From: Marsupella aquatica | Taxonomy: Eukaryota; Marchantiophyta | Assembly: GCA_973895155.1 (NCBI GenBank) | Contig: OZ316894.1 | Location: 26,412,001 to 26,476,000, forward strand | Direction of reading: 5' to 3' | DNA: 64,000 bases | Shown: positions 1 through 11,153 of the stretch, one piece after another | Layout: each line of letters opens with the position of its first letter | How positions within the stretch are numbered: the stretch's first letter is position 1 | The notes under the pieces: generated by a model | The model's database searches: none | Seen by the model: the letters and a program-made list of their open reading frames with translations, nothing else | What the model was told of the DNA's origin: nothing | Translations under genes and position numbers: made by a program

Positions 1-106
1 TCCGATAGCTGCTAGAAATCCGACGGGGATGGCTTCATATCCGCATTATGAACGCTATGTTGGCTCAGACAGACGATACCACTGGAATAATGATCGTGAT
101 TCGTGA
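1..106 (+). CDS. 3' terminal exon of an unidentified gene (partial)
   Basis: Reading from base 2 gives an open frame of 34 codons ending in TGA at 104-106. The peptide is rich in Tyr, Arg, Asp and Asn and ends YHWNNDRDS. Composition is coding-like and the stop is followed by AT-rich DNA that looks like a 3' UTR. The Tyr/Arg/Gly-type tail resembles ends of some nuclear or RNA-associated proteins, but I do not recognise the family and assign no function. The start and upstream exons lie outside the window. Confidence 0.45.
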   Translation, partial: PIAARNPTGMASYPHYERYVGSDRRYHWNNDRDS

Positions 107-1211
107 TGCCCTTCTAAGAAAACAAGAATAAATGAGATCATTTTGTTGTTTTGTGTTTTGTGCCAAATACAGTCGAAATATACCCTGGCCTTACTTCCCC
201 ACTTCTCAATTCTACGACGTCAATGAAGTGGTCATGATCTGGGAATCTTAATTGGCTACCGACAAATTTCTTTTCATCAAAATAACGACCGAGGGTTCCC
301 TTTTACCCAAGGAAGTGGTCGGCGATCTTGAAATTCGGAGATTGATTACTTTTCATTAAAAGAACAAACTAAGGTCCCCTTTTTACCCGACCTTTTCTGG
401 ACTAAATTCGATGAAAGAATCCTTCAGTCTTTGGGCCCCAGGGCCTTTATGTTTTGGGGATGGCATCTGTTGTCTCACTGAATGGAATTCAAGGCAAAAT
501 TTTCAAGGCAAAGTTTTCCCTATGAACACCGTGTGTAAATATTCCCTATGTACGATAGTCTGTGTTGTCAAAGTTTGCACGTTTTGATGACCCTAAACTT
601 TGCAAGTAGTAACATTGGCAACTTTTTTTTCCAAAATCATGTTTTATTTAGCTGATACAAGCCACTCCAACCAAGGGTTTAGGGTTTAGGGTAAAGCACC
701 TAGACAACACGCATCCAGGAAGATGGCGTATGTGTTGGCAAGTTCTGACCAAATGATGCTCTGCGCTTCTGAAGAAATCTATAGTTTTATCTAGTAGTCG
801 TGCATGATTGTGTCCACGGCAGTTGTACCCTTCGACGTTGCAGAGCGCTGGCTGGATCTGTGCTGCTGGAGACGCTGGAGTGCTGGTGTTGCCAAGTTAA
901 AAAGACATCATGCTCGGCGTTTCTCTGAAAGATCAATCACGTTGGTAAAATTCGTACATATTTGTTCACCAACTCATGATTCAAAGTGCAGTCTTCGAGG
1001 TTGCACAACGCTCCAACTATCATTCTCTGCCTTTATGAGGAATTCAATCATGGTCACGGAAAACATTATCTTATCATGTGGAAGTATATCTGTCCACCCA
1101 CCCATTGAAACCTGAACTACGACCTTCTGGATTCTGGAACCAACAGTAGCTTACGAACTCGACTTCGCCGAGCCTCCAGTTCGACTTCTGGAGACCTGTT
1201 CCATTGGGTTG
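107..1211. other. Intergenic, probable 3' UTR then spacer
   Basis: No convincing gene is seen. The first few hundred bases are probably the 3' UTR of the gene ending at 106. A short run of plant telomere-type repeat (GGGTTTAGGGTTTAGGG) lies at 675-691, too short to be a former chromosome end; it matches the telo-box type of motif. The 103-codon open frame at 804-1115 has no recognisable domain and is treated as chance. Confidence 0.5.
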
Positions 1212-1496
1212 CCATTTTTTCGAAATGGATGCATCTGTGTCGTTTTGATTGTGGTTTTGCACTGTCTCTTTAAGTATTTTTGAATCGGCTCTCTGGAGTT
1301 TACGTTTACGAGGCTCCAACGTCATGCCATATAGCTAGAAGGTCAGTTCAAGTCAGCCATCTTTTCGAAATGGATGCACCTGTGTCGTTTTGATTGTGGT
1401 TTTGCATTGTCTCTTTAAAGTAAAATTTGAATCTGCTCTCTGGGTTTTACGTTTACGAGGCTCCTACGTCATGTGATATAGCTAGAAGGTCGTTCA
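1212..1496 (+). repeat. Tandem duplication, two units of about 148 bp
   Basis: The block starting TCTTTTCGAAATGGATGCA at about 1212 recurs at about 1361 in the same orientation. Both units share the CTGTGTCGTTTTGATTGTGG core and end near CATATAGCTAGAAGGTC or GATATAGCTAGAAGGTC. Divergence is small (point changes and small indels), so the duplication is fairly recent. No coding function is apparent. Confidence 0.8.
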
Positions 1497-1537
1497 ATGT
1501 AATCTGTGGCCCCAAAACCCATATACCAAGGTTCTCT

Positions 1538-1805
1538 AGCTTGGATTTAACCTGGGCAACAAAATAGTAGCTTGAGATTAGACTAGAGCACCCAGTCGCA
1601 ATGACTCAACAGTCCTCAATAATTCTCACCAGAGCATTTCTCTACCTTGATGCAACCTAGACAACGAAATTGTAGCCGGAGATTAGACTAAAGCACTTAG
1701 ACCCAATGATTTAACAGTCCTCAATATTCCCGGAACCGTTCTCTACTATAGCTTGGATTCACCCTGGGCAACAACATAGTAGGTGGAGATTAGACTAAAA
1801 CACGT
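1538..1805 (+). repeat. Three degenerate tandem units of about 105 bp
   Basis: Units begin near 1538, 1650 and 1750. Each contains a variant of GGATTxAACCTGGGCAACA followed by GGAGATTAGACTAAAGCAC; the first two also carry the downstream ACAGTCCTCAATA motif. The units are more diverged than the neighbouring 148-bp duplication, so this array is older. Confidence 0.65.
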
Positions 1806-2468
1806 GGTCCCACTTAACAGGCAAGCTTCCTTCTTATTGGTTTTTCCCTGGTTTCCCCCCTTTAATGGTTCGTCCTTCTTCCTATTTGTGTTTCCCTTGT
1901 TTTCTTCCTTTCATTGGGTCGTACGTGTTTGGGATCCTTTCTCTAGGTATGGCACTTCTTGCTCTTTGGCATTGTTATAGATATTTATTCAAATGACGTT
2001 GGAGCTTCTACAATGCAGCTTAACTCCAAAGGGGAAGCAACTCAGTACAAAGGCTGGGTACTTTCCAAAATGGCTGGAGCCTTGGGTGAGCAACAAATTG
2101 CAAGGAGGTTTGGGGACGCCCAACAGGCCCCCTCCAAAGAAACCAAGAGTGCAGTGAAAGGTGGGACCAAACAGGCCATCAGCAGAGAAGTGGAATCAAT
2201 TCGCAAAGGAGGATGTCAATCCAAGGGCTCCTCTAAATTGTTTCAAGTGTTGCCAGGCGGACCGCTATAGCTAGAAAGGGTTGTCTGCATGCAAAAGAAA
2301 ACCATTGGGGAAGGAGGACTCAACTCCGTGCAGGTGGATTCCAAAGTTCTAGAGTTTGATGCTAACAAGCTAGTAATTAAATAAGCTCTGCTTGGAATCT
2401 TTTTGAATGGGTAGACAAGGAACCTTGTTGGAATGAACCATTGGTCATTGATTTGCCTGACAAGAATA
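1806..2468 (+). other. Left flank of LINE insertion; possible decayed gag-like remnant
   Basis: Open frames here are short. One frame around 2200-2260 reads LNCFKC followed by a few residues and a stop. This faintly resembles the start of a CCHC zinc knuckle from a retroelement gag or ORF1 protein, but only the CX2C half is visible, so the assignment is weak. The stretch is the host sequence into which the LINE copy at 2484-4169 inserted. Confidence 0.2.
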
Positions 2469-2483
2469 ACAAGTGCATATCTT
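2469..2483 (+). repeat. Target-site duplication of the LINE insertion (low-coordinate copy)
   Basis: ACAAGTGCATATCTT is identical to bases 4170-4184. The two copies bracket the LINE fragment exactly, as expected for target-primed reverse transcription. Confidence 0.75.
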
Positions 2484-4169
2484 CCTTGGAAATGTTTTTT
2501 CATGATTTTATTAGATAGTGACCATGAAAACCCCGTGGCAAGGAAGAACAGAAAGAGTGATCCCATAACACACAATCAACCACCCCACCTGGAGTGCGGC
2601 AACAACAACATGTGATGAAAGCCCAGAGACCAGGCTGTCAATCTCAAACACAGGGATCTCAAGACCAGCGAACCCCATTGGCCAGAGAAAGTCCTATCTA
2701 GATGTAATCCAGATCTGTCGGCTATTCAACCAAACAATTCTTTCCTGTATAAGTGTCTCCTTCACTCAAAGCAATCGTGTATGTCGTCTGCTCGGGGGCA
2801 CACACAGGCCCACCGCCGATGCATGGTCAGCAGCTTCTGAGAGAATAAAGCGAAGATCGAATGTCCTAAAGCCATTGGCCTGAAACATGTGCGCATTCCT
2901 ACTCTGCCATAAGGACCATAGAATCTGATAGAACATAAATAGCTTTGCAATTGTCCCAGGGTCTTCCTTAGCAGTGAGAAGCAACAGCTCAAGTATCCTA
3001 TCCGCATAATCAGTAAAGGTACCTGAGAAACACGCTGCAGCTAATGACCAACATCTCTTGGCATGAGTACATTGGGAGAAAAGATGGGGGATAGTTTCTA
3101 CTGTTCCATTGCACAGTTTACAGTACCCTTCTCCTTTGTCAATGCGCCTGGCTCGCACCCCGGTAAAGAGACCTGAAGCCAATATCCTCCAAATAAACGT
3201 ACGTCTTAGCACGGGAGGACAGATCAGAGCACCACAATCCATTCCAACCTGCATTCCATTCATCTTTTGTTTTTGTGCTACCCCATGTACGATTCAGGCT
3301 TTCGTAGTCTCGGACCAGGGGGCGAAGCAGCATGTACGCCCTCAGATTAGAGATCCTGAATCTATTAATAGGATCAGGCCTGTCAACCCATCTCCAGCAC
3401 CAGGGACCAGTGACATAGCTCATCATGCAACCATCTATTGCGCTGACCTTCCGTAAGAACTCCCTGCAACAAGCTTTCTCAAACAAGGTGAAGCCTTGGA
3501 GGTGTTCTAGCTGCTCATACAAATTGCGCCATTCATTCCGTTCAGTAGACCATAAGTCTTGGATGCCTCTTATACCCAGTCGGCCACACAGCACAGTAAC
3601 GACCTCAAAATTAGTGTTGGGCCAAGATTGGAAACCGATGAGACAGCCGAGGGTGTCCATGGTGTTCCACCTGCCAGGCATCGTGTTAGTGGGAGCAAAG
3701 ATCAGGTGGGAGCGAAGCTGCGCCCACGCTTTCCACAAGCCTCCAGTATATGAAAGTCCATTAAAGGACCGAGGGCTACATAATAACATCTTGTCCTGAA
3801 ATGAGTACTTATTCCTACGTATCCACTTATAGTTCATCCAACCCACGAGTTTCAGATTTTCTGCAAAGAGACAGGCCCATTCAGTATTAGGGCTGTCCAT
3901 AGCTCCAGTGAACCATTTGGATAATAAAGCATCGGAGTGGCTGCGAAAATCCTTCAGCCTGAGACCCCCCAACAGCCTAGGTCTGGCCATTCTGGCCCAA
4001 GAGACAAGTGGGATCCTCTTGCCCCCCGCTGGATTGTATCCCCACAAAAAGTCCCGACAGAGCGCTATCATTTTCTTTGCGAGTCCCTCAGATGCTCTTA
4101 GAAACATGGAGTGGTAAATGGGGATAGCCTGTAAAATGTGTCTAACCAGGAGTGTGCGACTTGAGAAGG
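2484..4169 (-). mobile_element. 5'-truncated non-LTR retrotransposon (LINE), frameshifted
   Basis: Two overlapping minus-strand frames (3139-4179 and 2766-3263) together give the C-terminal part of a plant LINE ORF2. Upstream is the end of the reverse transcriptase region (TLLVRHILQAIPIYHSM, then FLWG and GGLRLKDF). Downstream is the zinc-binding RT domain, with FIWRIL, CKLCNG and HLFSQC. A frameshift between about 3140 and 3260 separates the two, so the copy is dead. The catalytic RT motif, endonuclease and ORF1 are absent, meaning 5' truncation. The methionine at 4179 comes from the target duplication, not the element. About 280 bp of 3' UTR follows the stop at 2766; no clear poly(A) tail remains. 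Confidence 0.85.
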
Positions 4170-4184
4170 ACAAGTGCATATCTT
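4170..4184 (+). repeat. Target-site duplication of the LINE insertion (high-coordinate copy)
   Basis: Second perfect copy of the 15-bp sequence at 2469-2483. It defines the 5' truncation point of the LINE. Confidence 0.75.
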
Positions 4185-4663
4185 GATTTCATGTTTGTAC
4201 ATTTGCAAGTGGCTATGAGTGTATTCTTGCGCTGGTGGACATAGCAACTTTGAAAAACTTCATAAGTGAGGGGTTATGACATTGCTAAGAGTCTTGGCGG
4301 TGTTGCGTGATGCATTGCAATCATGCAAGTTTTCGAATGGCAGGTTCCATTTTGTTACTCATAAAGTCCTTAGGTTAGGGCTTACTCTAAGCGGGAAAAC
4401 CCGAGAGTCTAAGTGTAGGGAGGACTAGTCCTGTATATCCTAGATAGTACAGAGATGCACTTAGTCTTATCACTATGGATTTCGTTAAGCGTTGTCCTGT
4501 AGTACCCCAACCTAGGTATAGTAAACCCAATAGTAAAGAGGAAGTCCCCACAATCCCTTAGGGGCCGGAAATTCTAGGCAGTGCCAAAATGGTCTAGGCA
4601 TGTAGGGGAAGGGGGTAAGGCAGAGTAAAGACAATTGAAATCAAGACCAAGCTAATCACTCAT
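4185..4663. other. Spacer between LINE and gypsy remnants
   Basis: Nothing recognisable as a gene, RNA or clear repeat. It may contain the decayed 5' end of the gypsy element that follows. Confidence 0.4.
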
Positions 4664-7149
4664 ATGTGGATCCAAAAAGACATGACAGGAGGCTTTAAGA
4701 CTAGACAAAATTGGCTACAAGTCAATCAAGGTCACCTCAACCAAGGAAGAGAAGAAACCAAACAGGCTAAGGTAAAGAGGGAGGCAGAAATATGGGTCCA
4801 TCATATTGAACCTATCAATAAGTCCATCATTGATATGGTCAATGATGTACACTCGGATTTCCTACCAAAGAGCATATCCAAAGAAGGGGAAATCATAGGA
4901 TTGAATTAATACTTGAGTTTATGCCAGTGGCAAAAAGACCTTAGTGGATGAGCATGTCAGAATAATAGGTTGTGATGCATACCTTGGCACAGTTGGAAGG
5001 ACATGGGTTCACTAGGTCAAGTGCCAATGCTTAGGGTGCACTGAAGATGTTTGTTATCAAGAAGGTTGGGACCCTCTTCCTTTGTGTTGGATACTGCACT
5101 CTCAACAAATAAACAAGTACCCATTGCCCCACTGTGATCACTTGTTGATGCCTTGGTGGAAGCCAAAATAACACTTCTCTAAGATGGACCTAAGGATGGG
5201 ATATTATCAATTCTGGTTGGCTAAACCCTAAACGCTGAAGGCCAAGTGCCAATGCTTATGGTGCCTTGATGATGTTTGTTACCAAAAAGGATCGGACCCT
5301 TCGCCTTTATATATATCATTGTGCACTCAACAAATAGACTATAAAGAACAAGTACCTAATTCATTGCCCTATCAAGAATGATCGTTAGTCTTGACAAGGT
5401 TCCAATGGACCAACTAAGGAATGTGAGATTCCTTGTATAACTTGTCAAATAAAGGAAGGTGTTCCATTGGACCAACTAAGAATGCAAGGGTGCGTTCCAT
5501 CGGGTGATCCATGAATTGAAGAAGGTGATGATATTGGCTTTGGTTTTGAAGCTATCCAAGGTGGGCAAGCCTTATGAAATATACACAATTGCATTGGATT
5601 TTGCCATTGGGGCCATCCTTAATCAAGACTAGCGGGCCCAGCCAGGGGCCTATCTATTTGTCAAGTTGGAGAATAAATGACCTACTCATTGGCAGGAATG
5701 TACTTCATTGCTTGCACTATAAAATAGTGGTACATCCATCATGGAGTAACCCCACACCATTTTCAATTATAATTTTTGTACAACTCTTGGCTGAATTATC
5801 CATGTTATGCCAAAGCAAAAGTTCCCTATTATGAGATCAAATCTAAGCTAGGGAGAGATCAAACATAAGCTAGAGAACTTATCAGCTCATGCCTCAATCT
5901 TTGTACCCCATTGGCCTGATAGGTTGCTCAATATATGCCTATGCAAACAATGACTTGGCAACAAGGTGGCTAGCTCAACTGGGAACCAAGGATAAGGTAT
6001 GGCATGTCTCATTGAGCGAGGCCAAGATCCTTATGAGGAAGCAGTCAAAGGCGTACATTCCAAAAAAGTTGAGGATGACCATGTTGCCACAATGCCACAA
6101 TTCTAAATGAGCAAGTCATGAAGCCAAAACATTTATGGTTTGTTGTGTAAGCAGTGATATTGTTAGGCTTGAAGGAGCAAACTATTGAGCATGTCAATAA
6201 GTGTTCTACTTGCTAAAAGAAGCATCCATAGTATTGTAAGTCTTACGGCTAGGGTTGTTGCAACATACCATTGGTGCCCCATCATCATGGCCCTTGGGAG
6301 AGCATCTGAGTGGATTTTGTTATAAACTTGACTAGGTCAAAAAGCTTTGAATTGATAATGGTAGTGGTTGATTGTGATGGCCTTGTTCTTGTCCTGTACC
6401 AAGAAGATTATTGCTATTTAGGTGGTGGGTTTTGTTGTTTGAATACGTTGTTTATTGTTGGGGGATGCTGAAGGGAATGATATCTCACCGTTATCCAAAG
6501 TTTGTGGCAAAGTTTTGGAAGACGCGTATTGTAAAGATGGATGCGGTCCTATTGCAAAGCTCTGCCAAGTCCCTATGAGCAAGTATATGAGGGATTATAT
6601 GTTCTAACAAACCCTCACAAGTCATGAGTCAATTGTGATCAGTTGAACTTCATTTGCTACTCCCTCCATTGCAAGCCAATGGACGTAGAGTACCACAAGG
6701 ATGTTAATGCATTCAAGCAAAGCATAGAGGAGGTTGGTTGGATTCCAACTTGAGGTGCACCCAAGGGTCGGTGGTCCTAGTGTGCCATTATCACTACCTG
6801 TGAACAACAAACAACAGTTTGAGATCCACAAGTGATCTCAAGGACCTAGTAAGTGCATTGTGAAGCAGGCAACACGGGCTGCCATCAGGGCTACCAAGGG
6901 AGAAGGTTTGTAGCCAAACCCTGGGTCCAATCAGGGTGCTACACAGTGAGTCCAAGGATGAAACTTGCAAGCCGGGCTGGCCCCTAACTAAGGGGAAAAT
7001 GGCATTGGAGTGGATCTAGGAGAAACACCCAAGCTCAACGTAGAAGGCAATATACTTGACTCTAAGTATGAGAGAGAAGAGGAAGGCTAATAAGATAACC
7101 AAGAAGATAACTAACCCAATTAAGAAAGTGCAAAATCAAGTGGAGGAGG
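4664..7149 (+). mobile_element. Decayed Ty3/gypsy LTR retrotransposon, pol region
   Basis: Many stops and frameshifts, but pol domains can be read in order on the plus strand. The reverse transcriptase appears as MFVIKKVGTL at about 5047 and FSKMDLRMGYYQFWLAK at about 5175-5225. The RT/RNase H junction reads KLSKVGKPYEIYTIALDFAI at about 5550-5610. Integrase reads PLVPHHHGPWESI and then DFVINLTRSKSFELIMVVVD at about 6270-6375. RT then RNase H then integrase is the Ty3/gypsy order. A short RT segment is duplicated (5019-5120 and 5242-5343). No intact frame remains, so the element is long dead. Gag and protease were not identified. Confidence 0.75.
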
Positions 7150-8912
7150 TGTCATGGCCCTGAGAGAGTAGAGCCTTGCTACTCAACTATCTCACCAACT
7201 TAGATAGGAAGATTTTGGGGACACTTCAAGGGATGGAGTGTGACACATACCCTCAAGATACACACTCATGTAATGCAAGCTCAACTCCACTACTTGGAAG
7301 TGGCAGAGACTGAATGCTCACTAGGCTCAAACACCTGCTGAAAGACATTCACAATGGATCATACCTCCTTGAGCTAACCAAGCAAGCTCCCTAGAGATCA
7401 TCATAATACTTGTGAGCTGAACAAATAGTGAATTACTACTAGTATGCTAAATTACTTAGGGGCCCTTACATATATATCACATTGCAAAAAAGCAAAAAGC
7501 ACCAAGCAAGGAAATAGGATAGGAGAGGTCACAGACCCAAATAAGAGGAGTTCGCAACGGGAAAACCCAGGAGGACCAAACAACAAGAAAGCCCAATTTT
7601 ACCCTAGTAGCAAAGGAACTAATTAAAGCCCTAGCGAGCAGCAAAGTGAATCGCCTTGTTAGGCTCCAAAGTAAAGTGTATAGGAGGGTCATGCAAGGAA
7701 TCTGTGTACATGCCCTAAAGCCAACAGCCTTGGCCCTCCAAAGAATAGTGACCGCCAAAACCAACTTTGACAAGTTAGAACAGTCAGCATACATTATTAT
7801 GTCCTAAGGCCGCAAGCTCAAGAGGAAATGGGTGAGCCTCTAACTTGGGAGGATCTGGTTGTGCATTGCAGATCATCACGGATGCCAAAGGTTCCAAAGT
7901 GAAGTGCTTGAGGGCATTTTGTCACAACTGGAGTGGTTGAGGAAGCCTCTGAAAAAATAAATATATCAACCAATGTAACTATATAATTGAGATCAAAAGC
8001 TACAGCTCTGCAAGGCCTTTGGACTAGAGTGAGACCTTGACTCTGGGGACAAGTTGGGGGTGCAAGTGGAAATTGGGAATTGAGGGTAGGATAAGTCTTT
8101 TGAAAACGGTGCATTGGACTTGAATGTCCTCACCTCTATTTATGTTCAAGGAACTGACACTCAAATCAAATTCAAATCATTGCAATTGAATTAAGACATG
8201 GAAGTTTGTGGGTGATCAAGTGTTTCAGTTCATATAGTTATCTCAAAAGTTGGCTTTGAAGTTTGTGGATCAAGTTCAAGCTGCTTGAAGACTCTCTTAT
8301 CAGTTTATCACGCTCTGTTACTTTTGTTGGACCCTGTTTATTTAAGAATGCCCCAAAATTGCCAATGCCGTAAAATGATGAGAATAGTTACATCATAGTT
8401 ATCAATTATAGGATAACTTAGTTATGGTACAATAAGTACATTTGACATTAAAAGTGATGAGTTTAGCCTCATACTCATGTGAATGGAACTTAAACTAATT
8501 ATTACAGAGCTTGTTGAGAAGTGAGGAGAGCTTACTCTGTGGAGATTGGTGTTGCCAACAGAAGTTCAAAAAAGTTCTCTTGTGTGTTCCTGTGGAAATT
8601 ATCTCAGTTTATGAATCTACTTTATCTGTCAATACTTGTGTATTCATTGTATGATGCATATGTGCATGCTGACTTTTAAAAGTGGTCATTTGCTCAACAA
8701 AACCTACCATGCCAGGTGAACAAGTGAGAGTCACCTTGACTACTTGTTGGGAAACAATGCCTTTGTGCTTGACAACACTACATTCTTGCAACTGGTGCCC
8801 AAAGTTACTTCATCTGGAGTTCTTTGCATTATGTTTCCTTTAAGGCAGAGCTATTGCCCAACTCTATGGGAGCCAATCTCATAGGTGCCCAAAATCACTT
8901 CATCAAGACTTC
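7150..8912 (+). other. Possible 3' LTR and adjoining decayed sequence
   Basis: A purine-rich AGTGGAGGAGG directly before TGTCATGGCCC at 7150 looks like a polypurine tract followed by an LTR start. A TATA-like CATATATATCA lies at about 7469-7479. A TGGTGCCCAAAG string at about 8794 resembles a primer-binding site, which would be odd after a 3' LTR. No matching 5' LTR was found, so the LTR call is tentative. Otherwise the region has no recognisable gene. The segments near 8795 and 8884 share a short direct repeat (GGTGCCCAAA followed by TTCATC). Confidence 0.3.
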
Positions 8913-9078
8913 TTTACCGACCCCACTAGAGGTCCCTTCCAAAATTCCTGGCACCACAATGTGTCACGTCAACAACAATCGCAACAAACAAGACTAGTCG
9001 GTTTTGTGAATCAAACTTATAGTTTTCATTCGTGTTTGTGTCAATTTGGGTGTAAATTTTGGGACGCCGTGTCGTAAA
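8913..9078. mobile_element. MITE-like element, copy A
   Basis: A 166-bp element closely matching 36861-37025. Both begin TTTACCGACCCCACTAGAGG or TTTACGGACCCCACTAGAGG, share GTCCCTTCCAAAATTCCTGG and a CACGTCAACAACAA block, and end near GGGACGCC(G/A)TG(T/C)CGTAAA. The ends form a short imperfect terminal inverted repeat (TTTACCGAC against GTCGTAAA). No open reading frame. Small size, short inverted termini and dispersed copies suggest a non-autonomous DNA element, superfamily unknown. Confidence 0.65.
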
Positions 9079-9398
9079 AAGAAAAGTAAAAACATTGGAA
9101 ATGCAAAGAGCAAGACAGTTAAAACTGTCACTATGTAACCATTTTAGTTACATTTCCAATTTTAAAACTTAAATTCAAAGGTTTATAAAAAGCATTTTTC
9201 ATATAATAAATAATGACTAATAACTAACTTGATAACTTCCTTGTTTAACCGCAACTCCCGGTATGTAAGGACCTATTGTATTGTACGACCATTAATGCTG
9301 GGAAGAGCACATAGAAACGTAAGATCTGGGAGCAGGAATGGTTGGAATCTTGAAAGTTCATCGAATTTTATACTCAAAACTATTTACTCATTCTCAAA
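9079..9398. other. AT-rich spacer
   Basis: No gene or recognisable repeat. The small open frame 9229-9429 has no domain. Confidence 0.4.
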
Positions 9399-9706
9399 AC
9401 AAAAAATATCCAGTCGTAGATCTCACTGAGATCTTTCTTTTGCACCCTAGATTGCCTTCTAACATGGATGAATAAGATTTCTAGAGGCATTACAAAATGG
9501 ACGGCAAAGATCGTAAAATCAACAAAATCAACGGCTAAGAAGGCTTGGATTTGTTTAATTTTTCATTTGAAAAATATTAACCCATTTGCAAAACGGATAG
9601 AACCCATCCATAGATCTATTTGAGATCTTTCTTTTGAGCCATAGATTGGCCATTATGATGGACGGACGAGATTTCCGGAGATAAGAAATGGAGACGGCTC
9701 AGATCG
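9399..9706 (+). repeat. Two diverged direct-repeat units (about 115 bp, 190 bp apart)
   Basis: Both units (about 9399-9513 and 9590-9706) carry TAGATCT, then GAGATCTTTCTTTTG, then ATAGATTG or CTAGATTG, then a GGACGG...AGATCG end. They are clearly related but heavily diverged. Both are non-coding. Confidence 0.55.
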
Positions 9707-10480
9707 ACTCTTCCCCCTGATTTTATTAGCCAAGGGGTCCACCAACTAATTGTATTAAACTGCCAGCCCCAACCAAGACCCAGTGGAGGGTTACCAAAAT
9801 AAGTCAATATTCTTCTAAAAAGAAAATGAAAATGTGCACTATTTTCTCCTCCCATAACTTGATATATAAATTTGATCAAGGCAAAGAATTTAAGGAAAAT
9901 TATTCTTCTCAAGTTTGGAGTGAAAATGCAGTGAGTTTTCACCCCTCTCTACTAGGGGATCTCAAACATCACTCCAGGCAAGTTTTGCGAGCGTCCAACT
10001 TAGGATTGGGCGGACATGGCCCAAAATTGTGCGGGACACTCTCAGGCTAGCCCGCACACTCCTCCCACAGGGTTTCTCCATTCCCATGACAGACCTGGTT
10101 GAACGTCACCACTTGCCAAGTTTGAACTCACCAGCCACTGCAGTCACCACTTGCCAAGTTTGAACTCACCAACAATGGCAGCCTTTACTCACTCTTCTCT
10201 GGTTGCTGAGGGCGTTCTCATGCTAAACAAACATTATCACCACTAGTTCCTCCACCTGGAAGCCACACATAGTGGCGAAAAAAACTTGAGGGGCAAAAAT
10301 TCCCAGCCCTCCACACAGGCAATGGTAACCTCCAGGGAACACCTATGAATTGAGGCGCCAAGTGTGAGACCCCCATACTACAAAACGTATTTCTGAAGAG
10401 TTTTCAATCTTTCTTCAAAACCAAGTACTGTACCAACCACCAAATATGCAACACTCGGAATTTACGGAAAGGTCACTGGT
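9707..10480. other. Spacer with a 37-bp tandem duplication
   Basis: GTCACCACTTGCCAAGTTTG followed by AACTCACCA occurs at about 10105 and again at about 10143, a two-copy tandem. No gene was recognised; the 108- and 74-codon frames near 9616-10050 lack domains. Confidence 0.4.
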
Positions 10481-11153
10481 AGAGGAAAAGTTCCGGACGT
10501 TGGGGGAGCACGACCACTACGACAGCACTTCGTTGTTGGAGGTGGAGCGCGTGTCTGATCGACCGTGATTCACTGTCATTTGGCTGCTTTCTCTCCAGTC
10601 CGTTCGTATACCTGCGTTGGGTTCCGTTTCGGTGCTCGCCTGGTGAATCGACGCGCAAACAGCAGCAGCAGCAGCACAGCAGCAGCGGGGCCGAGAGGCG
10701 GAACGTGGAGGTCCGGATGGCCGACTTGCGCGTTGCTTTTGCGACATTCGTGGTGGAATTTTGACATCCGGCGGTGGTGCTCCAAGTTTGTTCTGGGACG
10801 ATTTCGCGGAGGGGTGTCATGGTTTTTTTCGACAAGTTTACTTGCGAGTGGCTTGTGTGGCAGAGTTCTGGTGCTGCTGAGGATTCTTTCGGGCTCGCTG
10901 GTGGAAAAGTGGTGATTTAGGTTTATGCAACATTAGGTCGTCGTTGGGACGGCGGCACGGGCAAGAAGCGGTGGTGAACGAGGAGGACGGTGGTGTGGTG
11001 TTCTAGAGATTTTCATTATTTTGATGGCGAGAGACGGCGGCTCTGAGATAGGATTGTCTGTTTTTCCAGCCTCTTCTTCGAGGAGGGGCGTTGGAGGTAC
11101 TGGAGAAAGGTACTGGCGGCGCTAGCTGGAGAGCGGGAGACGACGCCGCAGAA
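10481..11153 (+). promoter_or_regulatory. Upstream region and probable 5' UTR of cyclin T, with CAG repeat
   Basis: GC content rises relative to the left flank, as is common next to plant 5' ends. An interrupted CAG trinucleotide run lies at 10660-10686. Several overlapping frames exist on both strands here but none resembles a protein. The frame of the cyclin T first exon is open from an upstream ATG at 11091, so an N-terminal extension of 21 residues is possible. Confidence 0.4.

Noticed and set aside
675-691. Telomere-type repeats
   Set aside because: Only about two and a half units, so not a chromosome end or a telomere-fusion scar; at most a telo-box.
7150-8793. Complete 3' LTR ending at a primer-binding-like site
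   Set aside because: No second LTR was found for comparison, and a primer site after a 3' LTR does not fit a simple element, so the boundaries are not claimed.
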